DNA of 14,741 nucleotides, taken from contig QIKS01000241.1 in NCBI GenBank assembly GCA_003233025.1, positions 1-14,741 of the forward strand. The letters run 5' to 3'. How positions within the stretch are numbered: the stretch's first letter is position 1; each line of letters opens with the position of its first letter. The position numbers and the translations under genes were made by a program. Positions 6,097 through 13,797 of the stretch are shown piece after piece. The notes below the pieces were generated by a model. The model had not been told where the DNA came from and searched no databases. It worked only from the letters and a program-made list of their open reading frames with translations. This DNA is from Hellea balneolensis. GTDB taxonomy: Bacteria > Pseudomonadota > Alphaproteobacteria > Caulobacterales > Maricaulaceae.

Positions 6097-7006
6097 TTAT
6101 GGTCACCTTCAATGCTTTTTGCAAGCTTGATCCTGTTTGAAATTCCTCTGCAATACTCCAATCCCTATACAAAAACTCGCGCAACTTTCCTAGGGTTAAA
6201 TGCCCTTTGCCCCAAACACATTTTGTTACATTTGTTATCAACGCCACACTGTAAAGAGCGCTTAGGGGCAAAGGGATGACCCGGATTTTCCGTCCTAAAG
6301 CCTGTTCGCAAGCGCTGGCAAATTGCGGCCATGTCAGGCAAGCGCGGGTCGCTACCGATATTGGCACACTGCCAATATCGTCCACCAAACACGGCCCGGT
6401 AATAAAATCAGCCAAATCATCCACATGGATCAAGCTTAATTTGCGTCCCCGCCAATTTCGTCCGCCCGGCACCGGCAGGAAGCCTTTTTGTATCAGCTTA
6501 TAAAAAGGCGCCGTTGCCACATCTCCGTAGCCGAAAACCGCAGGTGCGCGCAGAATAATTGCCTCCATTTGGCCTTGATAATCGTGCAGTTCTTGCTCGC
6601 CTTGTCGTTTGGAGCGGGCATAATGGGAAAGTTGCGGTTGGCTTGCGGCCAGGCTGGACAAATAGATAAACCGTCCAGCCCCCGATTTTTGCGCTTGCTT
6701 GGCCAAGCTGCCAACGGCATGTGCATTTACCCGCTCATAATCGGCCCAGCTCCGGGCCGTAATCAGGCCCGCCATATGGATGATAATATCGGCGTTTTTA
6801 CACAGTTTTTCTTCGCTCAACCCCTGCCCCAAGGCCCCTTCAATCCATGTCAGGTTTTGGTGGCTCAAAGGAGTGCGCGGCTGGCCGTCTTTGGCCGGGC
6901 GTATCAAGGCTTTAACCTTATATCCTTGGCTTAACAGCCGCTCGCAAACAGCCCGTCCGACAAACCCTGTGGCACCGGTGAGGGCAATTAAGGGCCGTTT
7001 AGACAC
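6086..7006 (-). CDS. cerR: NAD(P)-dependent SDR reductase, probable ceramide reductase
   Basis: This is an atypical extended short-chain dehydrogenase/epimerase-like protein of 306 residues from the GTG at 7006. The N-terminus reads SKRPLIALTGATGFVG, with the Rossmann glycine motif GATGFVG; downstream are the NAG-like HMAGLIT, the active-site Ser in YLSSLAA and the catalytic pair in HYARSK (Tyr and Lys four apart). In Caulobacter the homologous gene next to spt encodes CerR, which reduces the 3-keto group of the N-acylated intermediate; the same role is inferred here from context. The frame stays open to a TTG at 7054 (322 aa), but that would overlap aasR by 56 bp and lacks a Shine-Dalgarno sequence. 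The GTG overlaps the aasR stop by 8 bp (GTGTCTAA) and puts the Rossmann strand at the N-terminus, so it is preferred. A C-terminal hydrophobic stretch (about 245-260) may aid membrane contact. Confidence 0.85.
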   Translation of the reverse strand: MSKRPLIALTGATGFVGRAVCERLLSQGYKVKALIRPAKDGQPRTPLSHQNLTWIEGALGQGLSEEKLCKNADIIIHMAGLITARSWADYERVNAHAVGSLAKQAQKSGAGRFIYLSSLAASQPQLSHYARSKRQGEQELHDYQGQMEAIILRAPAVFGYGDVATAPFYKLIQKGFLPVPGGRNWRGRKLSLIHVDDLADFITGPCLVDDIGSVPISVATRACLTWPQFASACEQALGRKIRVIPLPLSALYSVALITNVTKCVWGKGHLTLGKLREFLYRDWSIAEEFQTGSSLQKALKVTINET

Positions 7007-8756
7007 TCGTTTTGTGATCAACGACTTTGATGGTGTCTTTGGCTTGCAGATCAATGATAGCGCCGTCTAGAAGCTTTTCACGCACCCGTGCGCGGCTTAA
7101 TTTACCCGACGAGGTGACAACCATAGAGCCACGCGGCACCAAAATTAAGGTGACAGGTGCGCCAATTTCAAGGCGGATGGCGGAGCTTACCACCGTGTGG
7201 ATTTCTTCCAACAATTTCTCGTCCCTGGTACGACATTCCAGCAGCAAGATGATATCTTTTTCGTCGCCGCTCGCCCCGATAGCAAAGGCACAAGCCCGTC
7301 CACAGCGGCTAGTTGCAGCCGCCTGGGCAGCCCATTCGATGTCCTGGGGCCAGATATTGCGGCCGTGCCAGAGGATTAAATCTTTAAACCGACCCGTCAC
7401 GACAATTTGGTCGTCCAGCCAATAGCCAAGATCGCCCGTATCCAGCCAACCATCTTCGGTAAAGGCCGCTTGGGTTGCCAGGGCATTGTGAAAATATCCC
7501 GGCGTGACGCTGGGGCCTTTAAGGCAAATCCGCCCGACCCTGCGCTGGCCTTGAACATTGCCGGCCATATCGCGAATTTCCAATTGGTGATTTGCTAAAA
7601 TTTTACCGCAGGCCACGAATGTACGCCTGTTTTCAGGCGGGGTGAGTTCTGTCGCTGGTACGGCCTCGCCCGTGCGCTCATAACGCTCCATATCAATTTC
7701 GTCGTGCAGGAGGCCTTGGCCGATGGGCGCAAATGTGGCGGCCAATGTTACTTCCGCCAATCCGTAACTGGGCGTGAAGGCCTTTTCGTTAAATCCGTGG
7801 GCGGCGAATGTATCACTAAAGGCTTTGAGCGGCTCTGGCTGTACCATATCACCGCCAATACCTGCCGCCCGCCAACAAGATAAATCAAGGGTGCGGTCAT
7901 CGCGCCAGCGGCGCGCGCACAATTCATAGCCAAATGTCGGGCTATAGGACAGTGTGCTGCGATTTTTACTGATCAAATCAAGCCAGGCAATAGGGCGGCG
8001 CGTGAAATCAGATGGATCAAGGAAATCAACGGAAAGCTGGCACATCATCGGCGCAATCATGCAGCCGATCAGGCCCATATCGTGATAGAGAGGCAGCCAA
8101 GAAACCGTCCTGTCCGTCTCGGTAATTGACAATCCGCTCGGGCCGACAATCCCTTTGCAATTGGCTGTCACAGTCGCTTGCGTGCCAATAATGCCTTTGG
8201 GCGAGCTGGAGCTGCCGGAAGAATATTGGATATAACAAAGGCCGTCAGAGCCGTGGGGCCGTAGCTGGTTTTGCGAAGGCAAGCTCATCACATCTTCAAA
8301 ACTGATAACCGGAACGTCATGATCATTTAAGGCCGAGCTGATTATGGTTTCCATACTCGACGGGGTAAGCAGGGCACTAAAATCCCCGGTATCGGCCATG
8401 CGTTGTAATTGGCGTTCATAACTGCCCCGCCCGCCTAAAGTTACAGGCAGCGGCAATGGTGCCGGAACCAACCCCGCATATTGGCAAGCAAAAAACATCA
8501 CGGCAAATTCAGGGCTTGTCACCGCGCAAATACCAATCCGGTCACCGCGCTCGGTAACGCCAACAAGGCGCTTGGCGGCATCGACCGCTTTATCACGCAA
8601 GTCTTTATAGCTTAATCTTGTGTTTAAAACGCCGCGCCCAGAGTAGAAATTAAACCCTGTATCGCAAGTCGCTGCGTATTCCAAACCCTCAATCAGTGTC
8701 TCGAATTGATCATAAATCAAAGGTTTGCCGCGCTTCGTCGTGGTCGGTGCCATCAT
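6999..8756 (-). CDS. aasR: Fatty acyl-AMP ligase / acyl-ACP synthetase for sphingolipid synthesis
   Basis: This is an ANL-superfamily adenylating enzyme of 585 residues. From the ATG at 8756 it shows the P-loop YSSGSSSSPKG (178-188), WLPLYHDMGLIG typical of fatty acyl-AMP ligases (220-231), YGLAEVT (331-337), the ATP-ribose motif DTGDLGY (439-445), the hinge GRFKDLI (455-461) and the C-terminal catalytic lysine Lys552 in SSGKLSR. It should activate a long-chain fatty acid with ATP and transfer it to AcpR. It resembles FAALs, which load carrier proteins, more than CoA ligases, in line with the nearby ACP. An upstream in-frame TTG (8780) would add eight residues, but GGGGA at 8765-8769 lies 8 nt before the ATG at 8756, so that start is chosen; the next codon is also ATG. 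It heads the cluster and overlaps cerR. Confidence 0.9.
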   Translation of the reverse strand: MMAPTTTKRGKPLIYDQFETLIEGLEYAATCDTGFNFYSGRGVLNTRLSYKDLRDKAVDAAKRLVGVTERGDRIGICAVTSPEFAVMFFACQYAGLVPAPLPLPVTLGGRGSYERQLQRMADTGDFSALLTPSSMETIISSALNDHDVPVISFEDVMSLPSQNQLRPHGSDGLCYIQYSSGSSSSPKGIIGTQATVTANCKGIVGPSGLSITETDRTVSWLPLYHDMGLIGCMIAPMMCQLSVDFLDPSDFTRRPIAWLDLISKNRSTLSYSPTFGYELCARRWRDDRTLDLSCWRAAGIGGDMVQPEPLKAFSDTFAAHGFNEKAFTPSYGLAEVTLAATFAPIGQGLLHDEIDMERYERTGEAVPATELTPPENRRTFVACGKILANHQLEIRDMAGNVQGQRRVGRICLKGPSVTPGYFHNALATQAAFTEDGWLDTGDLGYWLDDQIVVTGRFKDLILWHGRNIWPQDIEWAAQAAATSRCGRACAFAIGASGDEKDIILLLECRTRDEKLLEEIHTVVSSAIRLEIGAPVTLILVPRGSMVVTSSGKLSRARVREKLLDGAIIDLQAKDTIKVVDHKTSV

Positions 8757-8769
8757 ATAAATAATCCCC

Positions 8770-8778
8770 GTGTAACAC
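8770..8778. promoter_or_regulatory. Palindromic GTGTAACAC upstream of aasR
   Basis: GTGT-A-ACAC is a perfect palindrome directly before the aasR Shine-Dalgarno sequence; a related TGTCACA follows at 8784-8790. Two direct copies of GTGTTAA (8839-8845 and 8853-8859, 14 bp apart) lie farther upstream. Together they suggest regulator binding around the cluster promoter, but no regulator is known. Confidence 0.3.
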
Positions 8779-8798
8779 AAAATGTCACATTTTTTATT

Positions 8799-8826
8799 TT
8801 AATACCCTAATTATCTCGAAAGTAAA
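8799..8826 (-). promoter_or_regulatory. Possible promoter of the sphingolipid cluster
   Basis: On the minus strand TTTACT (8821-8826) and TATTAA (8799-8804) are 16 bp apart, each matching four of six consensus bases. Transcription would start near 8792, about 36 bases before aasR. It is a weak match; read-through from the dehydrogenase gene is an alternative. Confidence 0.3.
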
Positions 8827-8859
8827 GCATAGGCTTATGTGTTAAACTGCGAGTGTTAA

Positions 8860-8874
8860 GAGATTGTTTATCTC
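8860..8874 (-). terminator. Weak hairpin after the glutamate dehydrogenase gene
   Basis: A perfect 5-bp inverted repeat, GAGAT-N5-ATCTC, lies 3 bases beyond the dehydrogenase stop. It is short, AT-rich and not followed by a U-run on the minus strand, so termination would be partial at best and some transcripts may continue into aasR. Confidence 0.25.
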
Positions 8875-8877
8875 GTT

Positions 8878-11800
8878 TTATGTCCCTAAGAGTTCGCGAA
8901 GTTGCGCATTGATAATGGCGAATTTTGCCAATGTCCAGCTTCCCGAATTGTTCACCTTGGCATAGCTGTCCTCATAGATGGTAATCGCCCGTTGGTTTTT
9001 ACGGACAAATCCGTCAATAATGGTTTTGGCCGCTGCCTTGGCATTGCCGCCATTGTCAATATGTAAGCGGGCAGCCGACAAGGCCAAAGCTGCTTGGGCT
9101 GTGTAATAATCCTCTTCCATTCTGCGCTGTGCCAACGCTTCCCAATGGCTATTTGGATTGGCCTTCATGGACATCGCCCGCAGGCGGTCGATTTTAAATC
9201 GCCCGCCAATATCATAAAATAATTCAGCCGATTTGCGAATGGGCCAACCGGTTTTCTCTGATAAGGCAACCACGTCAAACCCCGATGCGCTGGAGCGCAG
9301 CAAGGCGACATTGCGGGCCAAATTTTCAGGGATGTTAGCGCGGGTAAATTGGCCAATGCGCGCCTTGGCCCGGCGGCTATCATAGGGGGAGAGAACGTCA
9401 ATCCAGCTTTCATCAACATTGCCCAAACCGGCAGTGCGTTTCTCAATACGTGCCGCAATCAGCCCATTTTCCCCGCACCTGACCAACCAGCCAATAACTC
9501 TTTGCAGAACAATGCTGATTTCTTTGTGCAAGCTCAATTGCGCCTCAGCTGAAATTTTGTTGTCCAGAGCGTCAATAGCACTGCGGATATTGCCAATGTT
9601 TAAGACTGCGTAAGCAACACTAAAGGCTTTTGCGATATCGGCCGCACTGCCATTTGTTTGCTCGGTAAGCTTGGCAACAAAAACCGGGCCGCCGACATCA
9701 ATGATTTGATTGGCCAGGCGCGAGGTAATAATTTCACGGCGCAATCTGTGTCTTTTAAAAGCTTTTTTATAGCCATGCACATGTTTGGGAAAATAGGCCC
9801 GCAAGGTTTGGTCGTAAAAGGGGTCGTCGGCAATATCCGTATGGATGAGATCATCAAATAGGACAATTTTCGCATACGCATTCAACACCGATATTTCCGG
9901 ACGGGTCAGCGCCCGACCATCCGCTTCCAAAGCCCGCATGTCGTCGCTATTGGGTAGGCCTTCAACATCCCTGTCCAGACGGCCCTGCCCCTCCAGGGTT
10001 TCCATAAACCGGGCATAGGCATAATGATCATCCACGGCGTTCATTTGCGCCAGTGACAAAGCCCCGGTCTGGTCGTAATTGTGCTGCAAAACATGGGCCG
10101 CAACATCATCGGTCATCCGCGCCAAAAGCTTGTCGCGCTTGGCCGCTTTAAGTTCGCCCGCATCAATAGCACCGCTGAGCAAAATCTTGATATTGACCTC
10201 ATTATCCGAACAATCAACACCAGCGGAATTGTCAATGGCATCCGTATTCACCCGCCCAGAATTGCCGGCAAATTCAATGCGACCTGCTTGGGTGATACCG
10301 AGATTTGCACCCTCCCCTATGACTTTAGCTTTAAGGCCTAACCCATTGATTCTTATGGCATCATTAGCTTTATCTTTAACCTGAGCATGGGTTTCATCAG
10401 CCGATTTTATATAAGTGCCAATACCGCCAAACCACAAAAGCTCGCACGGCGACTTTAGCAAAGCCTTGATCAGCGTAGCGGGTGTAACTTCTTTATCTTG
10501 CAGACCGGTTAGCCGCTGAATTTCCGCCGTTAATTTTACCGATTTGGCGCTGCGGGGAAACACACCTCCGCCTTTGGAAATCAATTTTTTGTTGAAATTT
10601 TGCCATGTAGTACCCGGTGTTTCAAACAGGCGTTGGCGTTCTTTATATGTCTTGGCGGCGTGCGGGTCGGGGTCGATAAAAATATCCCGGTGATCGAAGG
10701 CGGCCAATAGGCGAATATGCTTTGACAACAACATGCCATTGCCAAAAACATCGCCGGACATATCGCCAATACCAATGACGTCAAAATCCTCGGTTTGTAT
10801 GTCTTTGCCGATCTCACGGAAGTGCCGCTTAACCGCTTCCCAGCCGCCGCGGGCGGTAATGCCCATAATTTTATGATCATAACCAACCGAGCCACCAGAG
10901 GCAAAGGCATCATCAAGCCAAAAGCCGTATTTTTGGGCGATAGCGTTGGCGATATCGGAAAATGTTGCCGTGCCTTTATCGGCTGCAACCACCAGATAAG
11001 GATCCGGCTCGTCCCAGCAAATGACATTTTCCGGGCTTTGTGTGCCTTTGCCTTTATAAGTGTCGGTAATATCTAACATGCCGCTGATAAATTCGGTATA
11101 GGCGGCAATGCCTTCGGCCAAAAACGCGTCGCGCCCACCGCTGGTCGGCAGTTTTTTTGGAAAAAACCCGCCTTTGGAGCCAACGGGCACAATCACCGCA
11201 TTTTTAACCTGCTGAGCTTTAACCAACCCTAAAACTTCCGTGCGAAAATCATCACGGCGATCCGACCAGCGCAAACCGCCCCTTGCCACCGGGCCAAAGC
11301 GCAAATGCACGCCTTCGACACGGGGCGACCAAACAAAGATTTCGCGGTAGGGCTTCGGCGCGGGCAAGGCACCGGCAGCGGCGCTGTCTATTTTTAGAGA
11401 AATAAATGGCCTTGGCTGTCCGCCCTCGCCTTTGATATAATAATTTGTCCGCAAGCCCGCCAATAAAACCTTTGCCATACGGCGCAAGGCACGGTCATGG
11501 TCAAGGGAGACGACCTTGTCCATGCTCGCGAACAATTTTCGTTCAATCTTGGCGACGAGCGCCTTGCGCTTGTCCCAAGTCATATTCTCTGCCCCGTCAA
11601 ATTTGGCGACAAACAGGCTCAAAATCAGCTTGGTGATTTCCGGGTAACGGGCCAAAGCATCAATTTGCATATTTTCAGACGGATCCATCCCCGATTGGGT
11701 ACGGTAGCGCGCCAAAAGGCGGATAAAAGCGATTTGTCGCCAGTGGACGGATTGGGGCAGGATGAGAGCGTTAAACCTGTCGTCTTCATTGCGCCCCTCC

Positions 11801-13710
11801 CAGATGGCTAAAAAAGCAGTTTGGAAAATATCCGCCAAAGCCTGGCGGTTTTTGGGGATGAAATCCAGGTGCATCTCATAATCATGCATCCATATGCTTT
11901 GCCCGTCCTTTGGCAGCACCTGATACCCGGTTTCGCGCGCCACATGCAGGCCCATATTGGAAAATATCGGCATGATGTCGGACAATTCCAGACATTGAGA
12001 CAGATTGTAAAACTTGACCCGAAACAAGCCCTCCTCGTCATCGTCTTCTGTGTAAACCCGCGCACTTGTCGGGTGCTCTGCGCTTAATTCCTCCATAGCC
12101 ATCACATCTTCAAGGGCTTCATTGGCGCCAAATTTCACGCGGTATGCAGGCGAAAATGCGTCCCTATAGCTAAGAATACGTGTGTTCAGATCGGGGTCAT
12201 TAACGCCCTCGGCCGCCATAAGCAAACCTGCCGACCAGGGCCGGGCGATTTGGGCAATTTTCTTTTCAAGAGTGTTCAGGTTTGGCTTGGCTGTGCTGTC
12301 AGGATCCAAACCGATAATAAAATGGACACGGGCCAAAGGCGAATCGCTATAATGGGGGTAAAATGCTGATACCCGCCCCTTCCATGCCTTACGCAAACCC
12401 TCGCCAATGGCTTGGCGCACAGCGGTGTTGTAGTTTTCACGCGGCACATAAACCAAAACCGAAACAAACCGTTTAAACGGATCCTTGCGGACAAAAATCC
12501 GGGTTCGCGGGCGGTCATAAACCTGGGCAACCCCGGTGGCAATCCGGTAGAGATCATCTTCCGAGCTTTGAAACAATTCATCGCGGGGATAGGTGGTTAA
12601 AACAAATTCCAACCGCTTGGCATTGTGTGAACCTTCCTCGGCCCCGTAGCGGTGCAGAATTTGAGCAATTTTACGCCTGATGAGCGGGACAAATTTGGGC
12701 GACCTTCCATAAGCATCAGCCGTAAATAGGCCAACAAACCGGATTTCGCCCTTAATCAGGCCCTCTTTCGTATATTTCTTCACGGAAATATAATCCATGC
12801 GCACCCGCCGATGCACACGAGAGAGCAAATTTGCCTTGGCGACCGTAACCGGGTCTTTGCCGCTTAAGAACTTCTCAATATTTGAGGAAATGCTGGCTGG
12901 CTCGCTGCTTTGGCGCAAGATCATATTATTTTTACTGCGCAGGACACCCAGGCTGGTTCTGGCTACTATTTTCGGGTTAGCATAATCGTAAACATTGCCG
13001 GGGCCGCGCTGATAGATATATTGGCGCGTGCCCAGCAAAACAAAATTTCCGTCCTTGATCCAGGTTAAAAAATCCGTGGATTCTTCCAACACATCATCAG
13101 CAACCATTTCATGGTTGGCCTGCAAATCATCAATGCTTTTTTCCAGCAATTTCAACATGGGCGGAAAATCGTCAACAACAGCGCTTAAATCCTTTAATGT
13201 ATCTTTGATACCCTTAGCGACAGATTTTCGAATTTGGTCGGTTTGTTTCGGGATCAAGATTTGGATCATCGATTCGCGAACCTGCGTGCCTTTTTTCGTC
13301 CACCCCCCTTGGACGTCCCTAAATCCTGAAACAACCGGGTGGAAAAGGGCAAGAATATCAATGCCTTGATTTGATATCTCCCCAATAACAGAATCGACTA
13401 AAAACCGTCTGTCATCGGTGATAATTTCGATAATATCGCAACGCTTCGACAAAGAACTTACCGCCGCCAATGTTCGCACAGCAACCGCATTATGGCCAAT
13501 TTTACGGGTTTTTCCAAGCATCCAAAATTCAGCGGCCAAGGCTTGCAATTCTTTTTGCTCGATTTCCAAAGCATCATTTTGCCCGGCGTCATCATAATAG
13601 GTTTTGAGAAATTGTTCCGTACCCGGTTCAAATTCACCCCCCTGATACCAGGCTTTATCGCCAATTGCTGCTTTCAAAAATGCCGCTTTGGTAAATTTCA
13701 ACCGAGCCAT
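8878..13710 (-). CDS. gdhZ: NAD-dependent glutamate dehydrogenase, large (180-kDa) type
   Basis: This is a complete 1610-residue enzyme that deaminates glutamate to 2-oxoglutarate with NAD, a catabolic step linking amino-acid use to the TCA cycle. The length is typical for this class. Residues 1 to about 700 are the long N-terminal regulatory region with ACT-like and helical domains. The catalytic domain follows at about 720-1250, with RGGLRWSDRRDDFRTE (from about 808), the substrate-binding lysine region PVGSKGGFFPKK (about 840-850) and IGIGDMSGDVFGNGM (about 978-992). The rest is the C-terminal helical domain. No frame break or missing core motif was noticed. The ATG at 13710 has GGAG about 8 nt upstream and a TATAAT farther up. 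In Caulobacter the homologue GdhZ also links nitrogen metabolism to division; whether that applies here is unknown. It lies on the same strand as the sphingolipid cluster, 121 bp upstream of it, without functional connection that I can see. Confidence 0.96.
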   Translation of the reverse strand: MARLKFTKAAFLKAAIGDKAWYQGGEFEPGTEQFLKTYYDDAGQNDALEIEQKELQALAAEFWMLGKTRKIGHNAVAVRTLAAVSSLSKRCDIIEIITDDRRFLVDSVIGEISNQGIDILALFHPVVSGFRDVQGGWTKKGTQVRESMIQILIPKQTDQIRKSVAKGIKDTLKDLSAVVDDFPPMLKLLEKSIDDLQANHEMVADDVLEESTDFLTWIKDGNFVLLGTRQYIYQRGPGNVYDYANPKIVARTSLGVLRSKNNMILRQSSEPASISSNIEKFLSGKDPVTVAKANLLSRVHRRVRMDYISVKKYTKEGLIKGEIRFVGLFTADAYGRSPKFVPLIRRKIAQILHRYGAEEGSHNAKRLEFVLTTYPRDELFQSSEDDLYRIATGVAQVYDRPRTRIFVRKDPFKRFVSVLVYVPRENYNTAVRQAIGEGLRKAWKGRVSAFYPHYSDSPLARVHFIIGLDPDSTAKPNLNTLEKKIAQIARPWSAGLLMAAEGVNDPDLNTRILSYRDAFSPAYRVKFGANEALEDVMAMEELSAEHPTSARVYTEDDDEEGLFRVKFYNLSQCLELSDIMPIFSNMGLHVARETGYQVLPKDGQSIWMHDYEMHLDFIPKNRQALADIFQTAFLAIWEGRNEDDRFNALILPQSVHWRQIAFIRLLARYRTQSGMDPSENMQIDALARYPEITKLILSLFVAKFDGAENMTWDKRKALVAKIERKLFASMDKVVSLDHDRALRRMAKVLLAGLRTNYYIKGEGGQPRPFISLKIDSAAAGALPAPKPYREIFVWSPRVEGVHLRFGPVARGGLRWSDRRDDFRTEVLGLVKAQQVKNAVIVPVGSKGGFFPKKLPTSGGRDAFLAEGIAAYTEFISGMLDITDTYKGKGTQSPENVICWDEPDPYLVVAADKGTATFSDIANAIAQKYGFWLDDAFASGGSVGYDHKIMGITARGGWEAVKRHFREIGKDIQTEDFDVIGIGDMSGDVFGNGMLLSKHIRLLAAFDHRDIFIDPDPHAAKTYKERQRLFETPGTTWQNFNKKLISKGGGVFPRSAKSVKLTAEIQRLTGLQDKEVTPATLIKALLKSPCELLWFGGIGTYIKSADETHAQVKDKANDAIRINGLGLKAKVIGEGANLGITQAGRIEFAGNSGRVNTDAIDNSAGVDCSDNEVNIKILLSGAIDAGELKAAKRDKLLARMTDDVAAHVLQHNYDQTGALSLAQMNAVDDHYAYARFMETLEGQGRLDRDVEGLPNSDDMRALEADGRALTRPEISVLNAYAKIVLFDDLIHTDIADDPFYDQTLRAYFPKHVHGYKKAFKRHRLRREIITSRLANQIIDVGGPVFVAKLTEQTNGSAADIAKAFSVAYAVLNIGNIRSAIDALDNKISAEAQLSLHKEISIVLQRVIGWLVRCGENGLIAARIEKRTAGLGNVDESWIDVLSPYDSRRAKARIGQFTRANIPENLARNVALLRSSASGFDVVALSEKTGWPIRKSAELFYDIGGRFKIDRLRAMSMKANPNSHWEALAQRRMEEDYYTAQAALALSAARLHIDNGGNAKAAAKTIIDGFVRKNQRAITIYEDSYAKVNNSGSWTLAKFAIINAQLRELLGT

Positions 13711-13754
13711 AACGCTTTCTCCGACCCCCTAAATCATTCGCAAGAGATGGACAT

Positions 13755-13760
13755 ATTATA
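13755..13760 (-). promoter_or_regulatory. Consensus -10 box for the glutamate dehydrogenase gene
   Basis: TATAAT on the minus strand is a perfect -10 hexamer, 44 bases before the ATG at 13710. A poly-A stretch lies just upstream of it. No recognisable -35 is present at 16-18 bp, so activator dependence or a chance match cannot be excluded. Confidence 0.45.
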
Positions 13761-13777
13761 CGCTTTTTTTAAGCAGG

Positions 13778-13797
13778 AAATAGTAAAATTTCTATTT
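13778..13797 (-). terminator. Weak hairpin at the end of the DUF11 protein gene
   Basis: AAATAG-N8-CTATTT is a perfect 6-bp inverted repeat overlapping the stop codon of the surface protein gene. It is AT-only apart from one pair per arm and has no U-run, so it is a poor intrinsic terminator; chance is possible. Confidence 0.2.
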
